Shown one piece after another: positions 1-5,428 of a stretch of DNA of 5,780 nucleotides; position 1 is the first letter of the stretch; each line of letters opens with the position of its first letter. This stretch comes from Promethearchaeota archaeon (GTDB lineage: Archaea; Asgardarchaeota; Lokiarchaeia; Sigynarchaeales; SOKP01): contig JAHLWV010000154.1 in assembly GCA_019057735.1 (NCBI GenBank), forward strand, positions 1 through 5,780, written 5' to 3'. The translations under genes were made by a program, and so were the position numbers. The notes under the pieces are model-generated. The model saw nothing but the letters and a program-made list of their open reading frames with translations, did not search any database and was not told where the DNA came from.

Positions 1-353
1 AACCCTGCCCCTAGACAATACCCTTGAAGTAGTGCGATAACTGGTTTTTGAACTTTTCTAATTAATTGAATTACTCTGTGATGCGGGAGTTTTGAACCGT
101 CGTTTAAAGGTTTAAACTTCACCCCTTCAGGTCCCATACTCTTCAGATCGTCACCAGAACTAAAAGATTGATTATTACCCTCAATAACAAAAGCACGAAT
201 CGATTTATTCTTAAAATTTGTTTCCAATATGTCAATTATTTCCATCATTAAGGGATAATTTAGAGCGTTTAGTCGTTTTGGGCGATTTAAAGTAATAGTA
301 CCAATTCCTTCTTCGATTTTAAAAATAACATGCTCAAATTCTTGTTGTCCCAT
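1..353 (-). CDS. Enoyl-CoA hydratase/isomerase (crotonase family), N-terminal part, runs off left edge
   Basis: I translated this partial frame by hand: 117 codons from ATG at 353, open to the window edge. It shows the crotonase N-terminal half: a beta-strand start with ITLNRPKRLNALN at about residues 20-32, the first oxyanion-hole region SFSSGDDLKSMG at 63-74, and KPVIALLQGYCLGAG at 103-117, the second oxyanion-hole segment. Family members hydrate or isomerise acyl-CoA double bonds, as in beta-oxidation. The glutamates that set the exact reaction normally lie just beyond this point, outside the window, so hydratase, isomerase or another crotonase activity cannot be separated. The start is supported by AAGGT seven nt upstream. 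The GDDL in place of the usual AGADL is a modest variation. It has its own upstream gap and probable promoter, so it need not be co-transcribed with the membrane protein before it. Family assignment is firm; substrate is unknown. Confidence 0.93.
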   Translation of the reverse strand, partial: MGQQEFEHVIFKIEEGIGTITLNRPKRLNALNYPLMMEIIDILETNFKNKSIRAFVIEGNNQSFSSGDDLKSMGPEGVKFKPLNDGSKLPHHRVIQLIRKVQKPVIALLQGYCLGAG

Positions 354-360
354 AATTATT

Positions 361-365
361 ACCTT
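361..365 (-). promoter_or_regulatory. Shine-Dalgarno-like AAGGT for the enoyl-CoA hydratase
   Basis: On the minus strand AAGGT lies seven nt before the ATG at 353. It is a partial match to the archaeal GGAGGTGA consensus and supports this start. Confidence 0.45.
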
Positions 366-406
366 TTTGAAAACAATTTTAACTTATTTCTGTTTAAAAT
401 AATTTG

Positions 407-416
407 TATTTTATAA
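407..416 (-). promoter_or_regulatory. Candidate TATA box for the enoyl-CoA hydratase
   Basis: The minus strand reads TTATAAAATA 54-63 nt upstream of the ATG. With the usual archaeal TATA-to-start-site spacing of about 25 nt, this would leave an untranslated leader of about 30 nt with room for the AAGGT site. The background is very AT-rich, so chance matches are easy; this is inference. Confidence 0.3.
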
Positions 417-471
417 CTATAAATATGATTCCATCTGCTAAGAAATCTTTAAACTTCAATAATTTAAGCTT

Positions 472-484
472 AAAAAAAAAGAAA
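472..484 (-). terminator. Oligo-T terminator after the ECF S component gene
   Basis: Beginning 14 nt past the TAA at 499, the minus strand carries TTTCTTTTTTTTT. Archaeal RNA polymerase commonly terminates at T-rich tracts without needing a strong hairpin. The tract lies between two same-strand genes and would separate their transcripts. Confidence 0.55.
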
Positions 485-498
485 TGTGATTAAATTGG

Positions 499-1101
499 TT
501 ACCAAATTTCAAAGATAGCGTCTAATTTAGTCACAAAAACAATTAGATAAGGAATTAATAAGTCCCAAAGGCTAGTTAAAGCATTTAGGAGGATTACTAC
601 TACTATCCAGATTTCTAAACCCGAGGCGCCATAAAAACTTAGATATACCCATATATTGAGAATTACCATTACAATTATCCTAAAACCCGTACCAAATAAA
701 CCATAAATTACATAATTCTTAACTTTCTTCAATGATTGGCTTTTTCGAATGCCTTCTTTACGTTTAGATAAGCTAAGTAGTAAAATGGGAATTATTATTA
801 ACGAGAATGTGGCTGAAAATTTCATTAATGGTCCAATTGGAGCAAATGGATCAAAGGGCATCAGAATTACTGACCCAATTCCGCAACACAATACTCCCGC
901 TAAGGGTCCAAATATTAGAAAGCATGTTACCCAGACAATTGATACGGGGTCGAAATAAGCAAATCCCTCTGGAGTTCGTGGTAAGTATGGAACTACAAAA
1001 AGCGACAATATTAAGGAAAGAGCGCTGAATAATGCTGCTCCTGAAATTTGTAAAACGAATTGAGACGATTTTGACATCTGAGATTCTTTTTCTTCTGACA
1101 T
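499..1101 (-). CDS. ECF-type transporter S component (substrate-binding membrane subunit), specificity unknown
   Basis: This 200-aa hydrophobic protein has about six predicted membrane segments (roughly 17-38, 53-66, 67-82, 94-112, 128-157, 163-191), the size and topology of energy-coupling-factor S components. Visible signatures are GAALFSALSLILSL in helix 1, a DPVSI segment at 51-55, LIFGPLAGVLCCGIGSVI at 62-79, and PIGPLMKFSAT at 88-98; GPLAG is recurrent in vitamin-type S components such as RibU relatives. These proteins bind a vitamin or metal and work with a shared EcfT/EcfA ATPase module in the cell membrane. No EcfT or EcfA gene is in the window, so it would use a module encoded elsewhere. 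The first ATG is chosen; a second in-frame ATG at codon 9 is possible, and neither has a strong Shine-Dalgarno. A riboflavin-like substrate is only a guess, and another small integral membrane protein cannot be excluded. Confidence 0.7.
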   Translation of the reverse strand: MSEEKESQMSKSSQFVLQISGAALFSALSLILSLFVVPYLPRTPEGFAYFDPVSIVWVTCFLIFGPLAGVLCCGIGSVILMPFDPFAPIGPLMKFSATFSLIIIPILLLSLSKRKEGIRKSQSLKKVKNYVIYGLFGTGFRIIVMVILNIWVYLSFYGASGLEIWIVVVILLNALTSLWDLLIPYLIVFVTKLDAIFEIW

Positions 1102-1148
1102 CTGCTTGCTCGTTTATTATTAATTCAAATAGTTATTATTGAAAAAGT

Positions 1149-1158
1149 AAATATAAAA
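1149..1158 (-). promoter_or_regulatory. Candidate TATA box for the ECF S component gene
   Basis: The minus strand reads TTTTATATTT 48-57 nt upstream of the ATG at 1101, close to the distance seen for the candidate box of the enoyl-CoA hydratase. It would predict a leader of about 25 nt. AT-rich background limits confidence. Confidence 0.35.
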
Positions 1159-1180
1159 TTAAATTTAAACAAATGGTTAA

Positions 1181-1206
1181 ATGTCTTTCTTCTTATCGTA
1201 AGACAT
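1181..1206. repeat. Inverted repeat (7-bp arms, 12-nt loop)
   Basis: ATGTCTT at 1181-1187 is the exact reverse complement of AAGACAT at 1200-1206. It lies in the 265-nt gap between rfcL and the S component gene, about 23 bp upstream of the candidate TATA box. It could be a regulator site for the transporter gene or a hairpin in the 3' end of the RFC transcript. Arms this short can occur by chance. Confidence 0.4.
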
Positions 1207-1219
1207 ATTTCCGGATTAG

Positions 1220-1264
1220 AATAAAATTAAATCGTTCTTCAAGAATAATGAATTGTAATTCTTG
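1220..1264 (-). terminator. Possible terminator of the RFC operon: hairpin followed by T-rich tract
   Basis: On the minus strand CAAGAAT and ATTCTTG (1264-1258 and 1246-1240) form a perfect 7-bp stem with an 11-nt loop, followed a few bases later by a T-rich ATTTAATTTTATT stretch (1232-1220). It lies about 100 nt past the rfcL stop in a gap with no gene. No long uninterrupted T tract follows rfcL, so this is the best terminator candidate here, though weak. I saw no other gene in 1102-1366. Confidence 0.3.
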
Positions 1265-1366
1265 GAATTATATGTTTACTTTACTATCCTTAATATAATG
1301 AGTTAGAAGTTCCATTTAATTATAGTATATATCTACTCACAAATGGAGAGTACCCAATTATCAATT

Positions 1367-2728
1367 TTATTTCAATAATTTTTTCTCGTTTGCATCAAAT
1401 TCAAACCAATCGCTTAATTCTTTAAGTTGTTTTCTTGAAGTTCCGCTTAATAATTTTAGAAAAGGAATGAAATCTTGAACAGCTTCAATATCTGATACTT
1501 TGTACTTTTTTTGAATTTTTTCTACTACTAACCTTTCGTTTGCTGATAATGAAAAAAAACCAGTTGAAGTGAATCTTGGAAACGAAATTCTATGGAAATA
1601 TTCATCGTGAGTTCTATGTTTTCTAGATAGAACAACACCTCCAGCAAAAAGATCGTAGAAATATGGCAATAACGACCAATATTGATTTTTGCGGATTCTT
1701 CCAAAAATCTCGTCTGCCAACGATAGATTTTCATAAGCGTTAGCGATTTCGCTGTTTTGTCTTATATAAGAAGTTAGGTTTTCGTTAACCCACTTGTATA
1801 AAAAATTGTAATCTACATCTGATCTATTAGTTACATTTCGAGCTTCTTTTAATGTATTTACATTTTGGAACAAGTTTTTGATCAGAGAAAAAATTTCTTC
1901 CGTGCTATCTCTATTCAAATTTAAAATTAGTTCTTTAGTGTTTTTATTTAAGGAGCCCTGGCTTATACCTTGTAAATCATTAATAACCCCTCGTAAGTCT
2001 CCTCTATTTTTTTCGATAACTAATTCTATTTCTTTTTCGCTTATACCCGAAATATGTTCTTTGACAATAATCTTTCGGGTAATCTTCATTACTTCCTCAT
2101 CCGGCAACGAATTTACTTCATATCTTTTGATTTTATTGTAAAGCGATTTAAGAGATTGTTTGTATTCATTAGAACACATTATGATTGGAAATTGAGTGTT
2201 TTCTATTAGGTTTAATATCGTGGGGACGGCTCCTCTATCAGTAACTCCATATAATCCATCAATTTCATCAATCAAAATTAATTTCTTTTTGCTTTGAACA
2301 ACAAAATCCATTATTCCGCGAGATTTGGTAGTTTCTCTCAATTTAGCCTCTAATGCGCCCTTAGTTCGAGTATCTGAAGCGTTCGTTTCTATTACATCCA
2401 TATTTAAATCGTTAGCCAAAGCATACGCTATAGTTGTTTTACCAATCCCTGGAGGACCCTCAAGTAAAACTGCTGCCTTATCAAGAGGTAATTTCTTCTC
2501 ATCTTGATGTTCCTTTTCTTCGTGGGTTCGATTGTGTGCTCTAATTTGTCGGTTAACCTCATTTATTTTTTCTTTTTCTTTAAAAAATGAGATTACAAAT
2601 TTTCTTAAATCTTCAATTAGATCCACTTTCTGACGACCCACTTTTGCAGTTGGAAAGGCCATATCTTTGGTGAATTTGGGCCTGTATTTTTCTACCCATG
2701 GTATTTTCTCTGTATTTTGTGTATCCAT
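1367..2728 (-). CDS. rfcL: Replication factor C large subunit (clamp loader ATPase)
   Basis: RfcL is part of the RFC complex that opens PCNA and loads it on primed DNA, here 453 aa. In order: RFC box WVEKYRP at 11-17, Walker A GPPGIGKTT at 91-99, NASDTR at 116-121, Walker B LILIDEID at 150-157, sensor 1 MCSN ending at Asn187, and sensor 2 RGDLRG with Arg246, then a helical collar. It lacks the SRC arginine-finger motif, as expected for a large subunit. A charged stretch at about 48-83 between the RFC box and Walker A is longer than the short linker I would expect. The C terminus has no clear PCNA-interacting box, but LKELSDWF at 435-442 fits the pattern without the leading Gln. I chose ATG at 2728 because AGGTGA lies five nt before it; a GTG at 2737 also keeps the frame open and would add three residues. 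It is the last gene of the cluster. Confidence 0.96.
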   Translation of the reverse strand: MDTQNTEKIPWVEKYRPKFTKDMAFPTAKVGRQKVDLIEDLRKFVISFFKEKEKINEVNRQIRAHNRTHEEKEHQDEKKLPLDKAAVLLEGPPGIGKTTIAYALANDLNMDVIETNASDTRTKGALEAKLRETTKSRGIMDFVVQSKKKLILIDEIDGLYGVTDRGAVPTILNLIENTQFPIIMCSNEYKQSLKSLYNKIKRYEVNSLPDEEVMKITRKIIVKEHISGISEKEIELVIEKNRGDLRGVINDLQGISQGSLNKNTKELILNLNRDSTEEIFSLIKNLFQNVNTLKEARNVTNRSDVDYNFLYKWVNENLTSYIRQNSEIANAYENLSLADEIFGRIRKNQYWSLLPYFYDLFAGGVVLSRKHRTHDEYFHRISFPRFTSTGFFSLSANERLVVEKIQKKYKVSDIEAVQDFIPFLKLLSGTSRKQLKELSDWFEFDANEKKLLK

Positions 2729-2733
2729 ATAAC

Positions 2734-2739
2734 TCACCT
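2734..2739 (-). promoter_or_regulatory. Shine-Dalgarno AGGTGA that decides the rfcL start
   Basis: AGGTGA, a strong match to the archaeal consensus, overlaps the TAG stop of the preceding gene and sits five nt before ATG at 2728. It therefore points to that ATG rather than the GTG at 2737, which lies inside the site itself. The overlap with a stop codon suggests translational coupling to the upstream gene. Confidence 0.75.
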
Positions 2740-3784
2740 ACATTACTTCTGAAAATTGACAGATTTTTGCCAACAAATGTGAAACCTGAATGTCAGTATC
2801 CCTCCCGTCAATAGCTCTAAAATCTGCTTCAGCTATAAAATTTATCAATGTTATTCTTGAATAAGTGCTAAATGGTAGTTTCGCTACCTCAGTTAACATT
2901 ATTTGAAACATTTCTTGTGAAGAGAATTTATAACTTGATTGAATTTTACGTGATAATTCTCTTGCTTTACGAAAATCTCCTTTAAAACACATTATTAGAA
3001 GACTTTTAACCATATCATTTTTAGAATTTGACACATTCTCATACAATTTGTCAACATCAATATCATTTCCACTGATGGAACAGATTTGTAACAAATCTAT
3101 AGCATTTGATAATTTGCCTGCTGTTATTCTATAAAGAGTGCTAATTGTTTCTTTATCGATTTTTAACGCTTCTTTCTCGGCTATAGTTGATATTAGCTCC
3201 TCAAACGAGAGAAAGTCAACTTGCGATATAAAGAAAACTTGACATCTACTCAGTATAGGATCTATTATCTTTGACACCTTCGTCGTTATCAAAATCATTC
3301 TACAATTTGTTCCATAAATTTCCATTAATCTACGAAAGGCTTGCTGATTCGAACCTAACGAGTCGAAATCTTTAACTATTAAAATTTTAAAGGGGACATC
3401 ACCTAAAACTTTTAACTGTATGAAAGGTTTAATCTTAATCCGAATTAAAGCTGGAGTTGTAATTCTTTTCCCTGCAATGCTTCCTATTTTGCTTTTGGAC
3501 ACATATGCTTCAGATCGAGCCCGTTTCGTCTCTTCGCTTGTTAAAGGAACATTTGCGTATACTATATTTGAATTAGCGTCGTAAAATCTCCCCAAGAATT
3601 CTTTCGAAAACAAATCTGCTATAATGGTCTTACCAATACCCTTTGAACCTACGAATAGTAAGTGAGGAAAGTTCTTATCGTTAACAAACTCCGTTAACCT
3701 TTCCTTAACATCATTATGTCCACAAATCTCGTTTAAGGTTTTAGGTAGATATTTTATACGCCAGATAGGACTTTCTGAAAGCAG
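2738..3784 (-). CDS. Divergent, probably ATPase-inactive RFC small-subunit paralogue; start codon abnormal
   Basis: From CTG at 3784 this frame encodes 348 aa, the usual length of an RFC small subunit. It shows an altered RFC box WRIKYLPKTLNEICGH at 8-23 (normally WVEKYRPKT), PHLLFVGSKGIGKT at 40-53 with an intact Walker A, FRRLME at 150-155, and SRC at 179-181 with Arg180 as the arginine finger. The end FRAIDGRDTDIQVSHLLAK parallels the RfcS tail. Catalytic residues are lost: Walker B DEAD is KDFD (138-141), the sensor 1 Asn is Thr168, and the sensor 2 Arg is Ser226. Walker A to Walker B spans about 26 residues more than in RfcS, and NASD is replaced. It probably acts as a non-hydrolysing subunit giving its arginine finger to a partner, as eukaryotic Rfc5 does (inference). 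No ATG, GTG or TTG precedes Walker A; the first such codon, TTG at 3613, would remove it. See the notes on CTG initiation and the A9 run. Confidence 0.85.
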   Translation of the reverse strand: MLSESPIWRIKYLPKTLNEICGHNDVKERLTEFVNDKNFPHLLFVGSKGIGKTIIADLFSKEFLGRFYDANSNIVYANVPLTSEETKRARSEAYVSKSKIGSIAGKRITTPALIRIKIKPFIQLKVLGDVPFKILIVKDFDSLGSNQQAFRRLMEIYGTNCRMILITTKVSKIIDPILSRCQVFFISQVDFLSFEELISTIAEKEALKIDKETISTLYRITAGKLSNAIDLLQICSISGNDIDVDKLYENVSNSKNDMVKSLLIMCFKGDFRKARELSRKIQSSYKFSSQEMFQIMLTEVAKLPFSTYSRITLINFIAEADFRAIDGRDTDIQVSHLLAKICQFSEVM

Positions 3785-3795
3785 ACTTTTCTCAT

Positions 3796-3799
3796 CCTC
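3796..3799 (-). promoter_or_regulatory. Possible Shine-Dalgarno GAGG for a CTG start at 3784
   Basis: GAGG lies 11 nt before the CTG at 3784, in the short space after the rfcS stop. The spacing is somewhat long. The ATG that directly follows GAGG (3795-3793) is in a different frame and reaches a stop after 13 codons, so it cannot start the paralogue as the sequence stands. Confidence 0.35.
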
Positions 3800-3809
3800 G
3801 TTTAAACTA

Positions 3810-4805
3810 TTATTTTTTTTTGCTACTACTTTTTATCAAATGACCTATTAACGACATTAATTGGATTCTTTCATCTGCTCCCTGACTTATTCTATAGTCA
3901 ACATCTCCAAAGTAAGATAATGTCTTATTTAGATGTCCTGGTTGAATATCCAGCTCATTTAATCTTCCAACAATTTGTCTTAAAAAATTCCTCGCATCCA
4001 AGTTTTCAACTGATACTAGCGTCTCTCTCGAACTAACCAAGTCTTTAGATTTAATGTTTTCCAATAATTCGTTTAAAGTTGAATTGTCTAAAAACCCCGA
4101 AACCTTTAATATTTCGTTAGTATCTAGATTTTTTAATAATTTTAAAGCAACTGACATCTGCAAAGTGTTAATTGCTTTTCTTAAATCGCCACCTGATATA
4201 AAAAAAAGAATCTCATAAAAATCTTTTTCCTGTGTTTGAGGGATATTAAGATTCTCTTTATTTGAGATAAATTTTAGACGATCTATGACTTTATCCTTAG
4301 ATAGGTTGGTAAACCTAAATACAGCGCATCTCGATATAATAGGATCAATAATTCTATTGATATAATTGCACATTAATATAAATTTAACATTTAAAGATGC
4401 TTTCTCAATAATTCGCCGCAATGCTTGCTGAACTTGATTTGGGATATTATCAGCTTCGTCTAAAATAATCAATTTCAATGCTTTTTTCTCAAGGTTCAAA
4501 TTCTGTGAGACAAAATTTTTTATAACGCTTCGTACATAGTCCATTCTCACTGTATCTGAAGCATTTAACTCTAAAACGTTAGAGAAATAGTTTTCTTTTT
4601 TGATCGCATGTTTAGCAATTATTAAGGCTGTGCTCGTTTTACCGGTGCCAGCAGGACCCGTAAAAATCATATGGGGCATGTTCCCCTTTAACACAAACGC
4701 CTTTAAGTTTTCGACAGCAAGGTTTTGACTTACTATATCCTCAAATGTCTGAGGGCGATACTTTTCTACCCATGGCGATTCTAGATCAATCACAATGTTA
4801 ACCAT
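3810..4805 (-). CDS. rfcS: Replication factor C small subunit (clamp loader ATPase)
   Basis: RfcS is 331 aa, a normal length, and forms the catalytic core of the clamp loader. Motifs in order: WVEKYRP at 12-18, Walker A GPAGTGKTS at 50-58 (Lys56), LNASD at 80-84, Walker B LIILDEAD at 112-119, ALRRIIE at 128-134, sensor 1 MCNY with Asn147, SRC at 158-160 with arginine finger Arg159, sensor 2 GGDLRKAINTLQ at 205-216 (Arg209), then the collar domain ending DYRISQGADERIQLMSLIG. All catalytic residues are present. It starts 15 nt after the GNAT stop, with no strong Shine-Dalgarno, so it probably depends on translation of the upstream gene. The 3' end encodes SSSKKK from AGT AGT AGC and nine A, then TAA TAG. 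The frame of the next RFC paralogue is already open across this end, one base out of step. Confidence 0.97.
   Translation of the reverse strand: MVNIVIDLESPWVEKYRPQTFEDIVSQNLAVENLKAFVLKGNMPHMIFTGPAGTGKTSTALIIAKHAIKKENYFSNVLELNASDTVRMDYVRSVIKNFVSQNLNLEKKALKLIILDEADNIPNQVQQALRRIIEKASLNVKFILMCNYINRIIDPIISRCAVFRFTNLSKDKVIDRLKFISNKENLNIPQTQEKDFYEILFFISGGDLRKAINTLQMSVALKLLKNLDTNEILKVSGFLDNSTLNELLENIKSKDLVSSRETLVSVENLDARNFLRQIVGRLNELDIQPGHLNKTLSYFGDVDYRISQGADERIQLMSLIGHLIKSSSKKK
3813..3821 (-). other. A9 homopolymer at the rfcS 3' end (possible slippage site)
   Basis: The last three codons of rfcS are nine consecutive A, directly followed by TAA TAG. The next open frame crosses this run in the +1 register. 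Losing one A in the transcript, or a +1 ribosomal shift, would join RfcS to the paralogue in one frame of about 688 codons. The run is also a typical place for a sequencing or assembly error. Confidence 0.5.
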
Positions 4806-4820
4806 TAGTCTATTACGTAT

Positions 4821-5297
4821 TTAATCATCAAGGTTTTTTTTAGATATATCAAGTTCTAAGACTTCATATACTCTCTTAAAATGCATCTTTGCGTAAAGAT
4901 TGGCCGCTTCTTTTGCTTTTTCTTTGATATTTACCTTAATTTTTTCCACTTTTATCTTTTGTAAGTGTTGAATAGCTTTTTTAACCAGTAATTCACCTAT
5001 GCCCTGCCCTCGATATTCCTCCATTAAATATACCTGCTTAATATAACCCTCAGATATGCCAAATGGGTCAATTCTCAACTCTGCGATTATCATACCAACG
5101 ACTTCATTGTCTTTGTCCTCATCTATCGCTATTAATATCCCATGTCGTTGCAAAGGGTCGTAAATACGTCTTCGAATTCCCCAATCAAACCTTTTCGTAT
5201 CGAATACATCGCCAAATCTCGATATTAATAATTTCATTAATTTCTCAAGTGAGTCAATTTGATCTGGTGTCGCATTTTCAATTCTAATATTATTCAT
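4821..5297 (-). CDS. GNAT-family N-acetyltransferase
   Basis: This 158-aa single-domain protein has the GNAT fold signatures: a beta4 strand GYIKQVYLMEEYRGQGIG with the acetyl-CoA pyrophosphate-binding RGQGIG at 96-101, the following helix ELLVKKAIQHL, and a motif B-like segment AANLYAKMHFKRVYEVLELDI at about 131-151. GNAT enzymes move an acetyl group from acetyl-CoA to an amine on a protein N terminus, lysine or small molecule. The substrate cannot be read from the sequence. It is the first gene of a tight same-strand cluster and stops 15 nt before rfcS, so it is probably co-transcribed with the clamp loader genes. Acetylation of a replication protein is possible but unsupported. ATG at 5297 is the first start in the frame and leaves a normal N terminus; no strong Shine-Dalgarno is visible. 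Confidence 0.9.
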   Translation of the reverse strand: MNNIRIENATPDQIDSLEKLMKLLISRFGDVFDTKRFDWGIRRRIYDPLQRHGILIAIDEDKDNEVVGMIIAELRIDPFGISEGYIKQVYLMEEYRGQGIGELLVKKAIQHLQKIKVEKIKVNIKEKAKEAANLYAKMHFKRVYEVLELDISKKNLDD

Positions 5298-5350
5298 ATA
5301 AAATCAACTAAAAAAATGTCTAATAATAAATTATAAATTAATTTCTAAAA

Positions 5351-5358
5351 ATTTATAT
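5351..5358 (-). promoter_or_regulatory. Candidate TATA box for the GNAT-RFC operon
   Basis: The minus strand reads ATATAAAT, preceded by GAAA as a possible purine-rich BRE, 54-61 nt upstream of the GNAT start. A second possible box, TTTATAA at 5331-5337, is nearer and would leave almost no leader. This gap is the only sizeable one upstream of the RFC genes, so the operon promoter most likely lies here. Confidence 0.4.
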
Positions 5359-5374
5359 TTTCTTGATTAACAAA

Positions 5375-5386
5375 TAACAATTGTTA
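5375..5386. promoter_or_regulatory. Perfect 12-bp palindrome, possible operator
   Basis: TAACAATTGTTA is a perfect palindrome located 16 bp upstream of the candidate TATA box of the GNAT-RFC operon. A dimeric regulator could bind there. It is short and AT-rich, so chance cannot be excluded. Confidence 0.35.
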
Positions 5387-5401
5387 CTTACTAATAGGTT
5401 C

Positions 5402-5419
5402 AAAAATTAAAATTAAATT
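5402..5419 (-). terminator. Possible T-rich terminator after the zinc-ribbon gene
   Basis: About ten nt past the TAA at 5429 the minus strand reads AATTTAATTTTAATTTTT. T-rich runs of this kind can terminate archaeal transcription. The tract is interrupted, so read-through into the GNAT-RFC cluster is possible. Confidence 0.3.
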
Positions 5420-5428
5420 GTTAGTAAC

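Noticed and set aside
463..474. Palindrome TTTAAGCTTAAA next to the oligo-T tract
   Set aside because: It has no loop to form a useful hairpin and is expected by chance in such AT-rich sequence; the T tract alone explains termination.
749..1028. Two overlapping plus-strand frames of 69 and 73 codons
   Set aside because: They lie opposite the membrane protein gene, and their translations have no recognisable features; they are shadows.
1528..1734. Minus-strand 68-codon frame inside rfcL
   Set aside because: It lies wholly within rfcL in another frame and shows no domain or start signal.
1878..2507. Plus-strand frames at 1878-2141 and 2325-2507
   Set aside because: They are antisense to the conserved rfcL coding sequence, and their apparent composition follows from it.
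2738..3613. Shorter 291-aa reading of the RFC paralogue starting at TTG 3613
   Set aside because: The same frame stays open upstream and encodes the RFC box and an intact Walker A, so this start would remove the nucleotide-binding site.
3793..3795. ATG right after GAGG as the start of the paralogue
   Set aside because: It is out of frame and reaches TAA after 13 codons; it would need an inserted base, and the Shine-Dalgarno spacing would be too short.
5063..5287. Plus-strand 74-codon frame
   Set aside because: It is antisense to the GNAT gene and has no recognisable motif.
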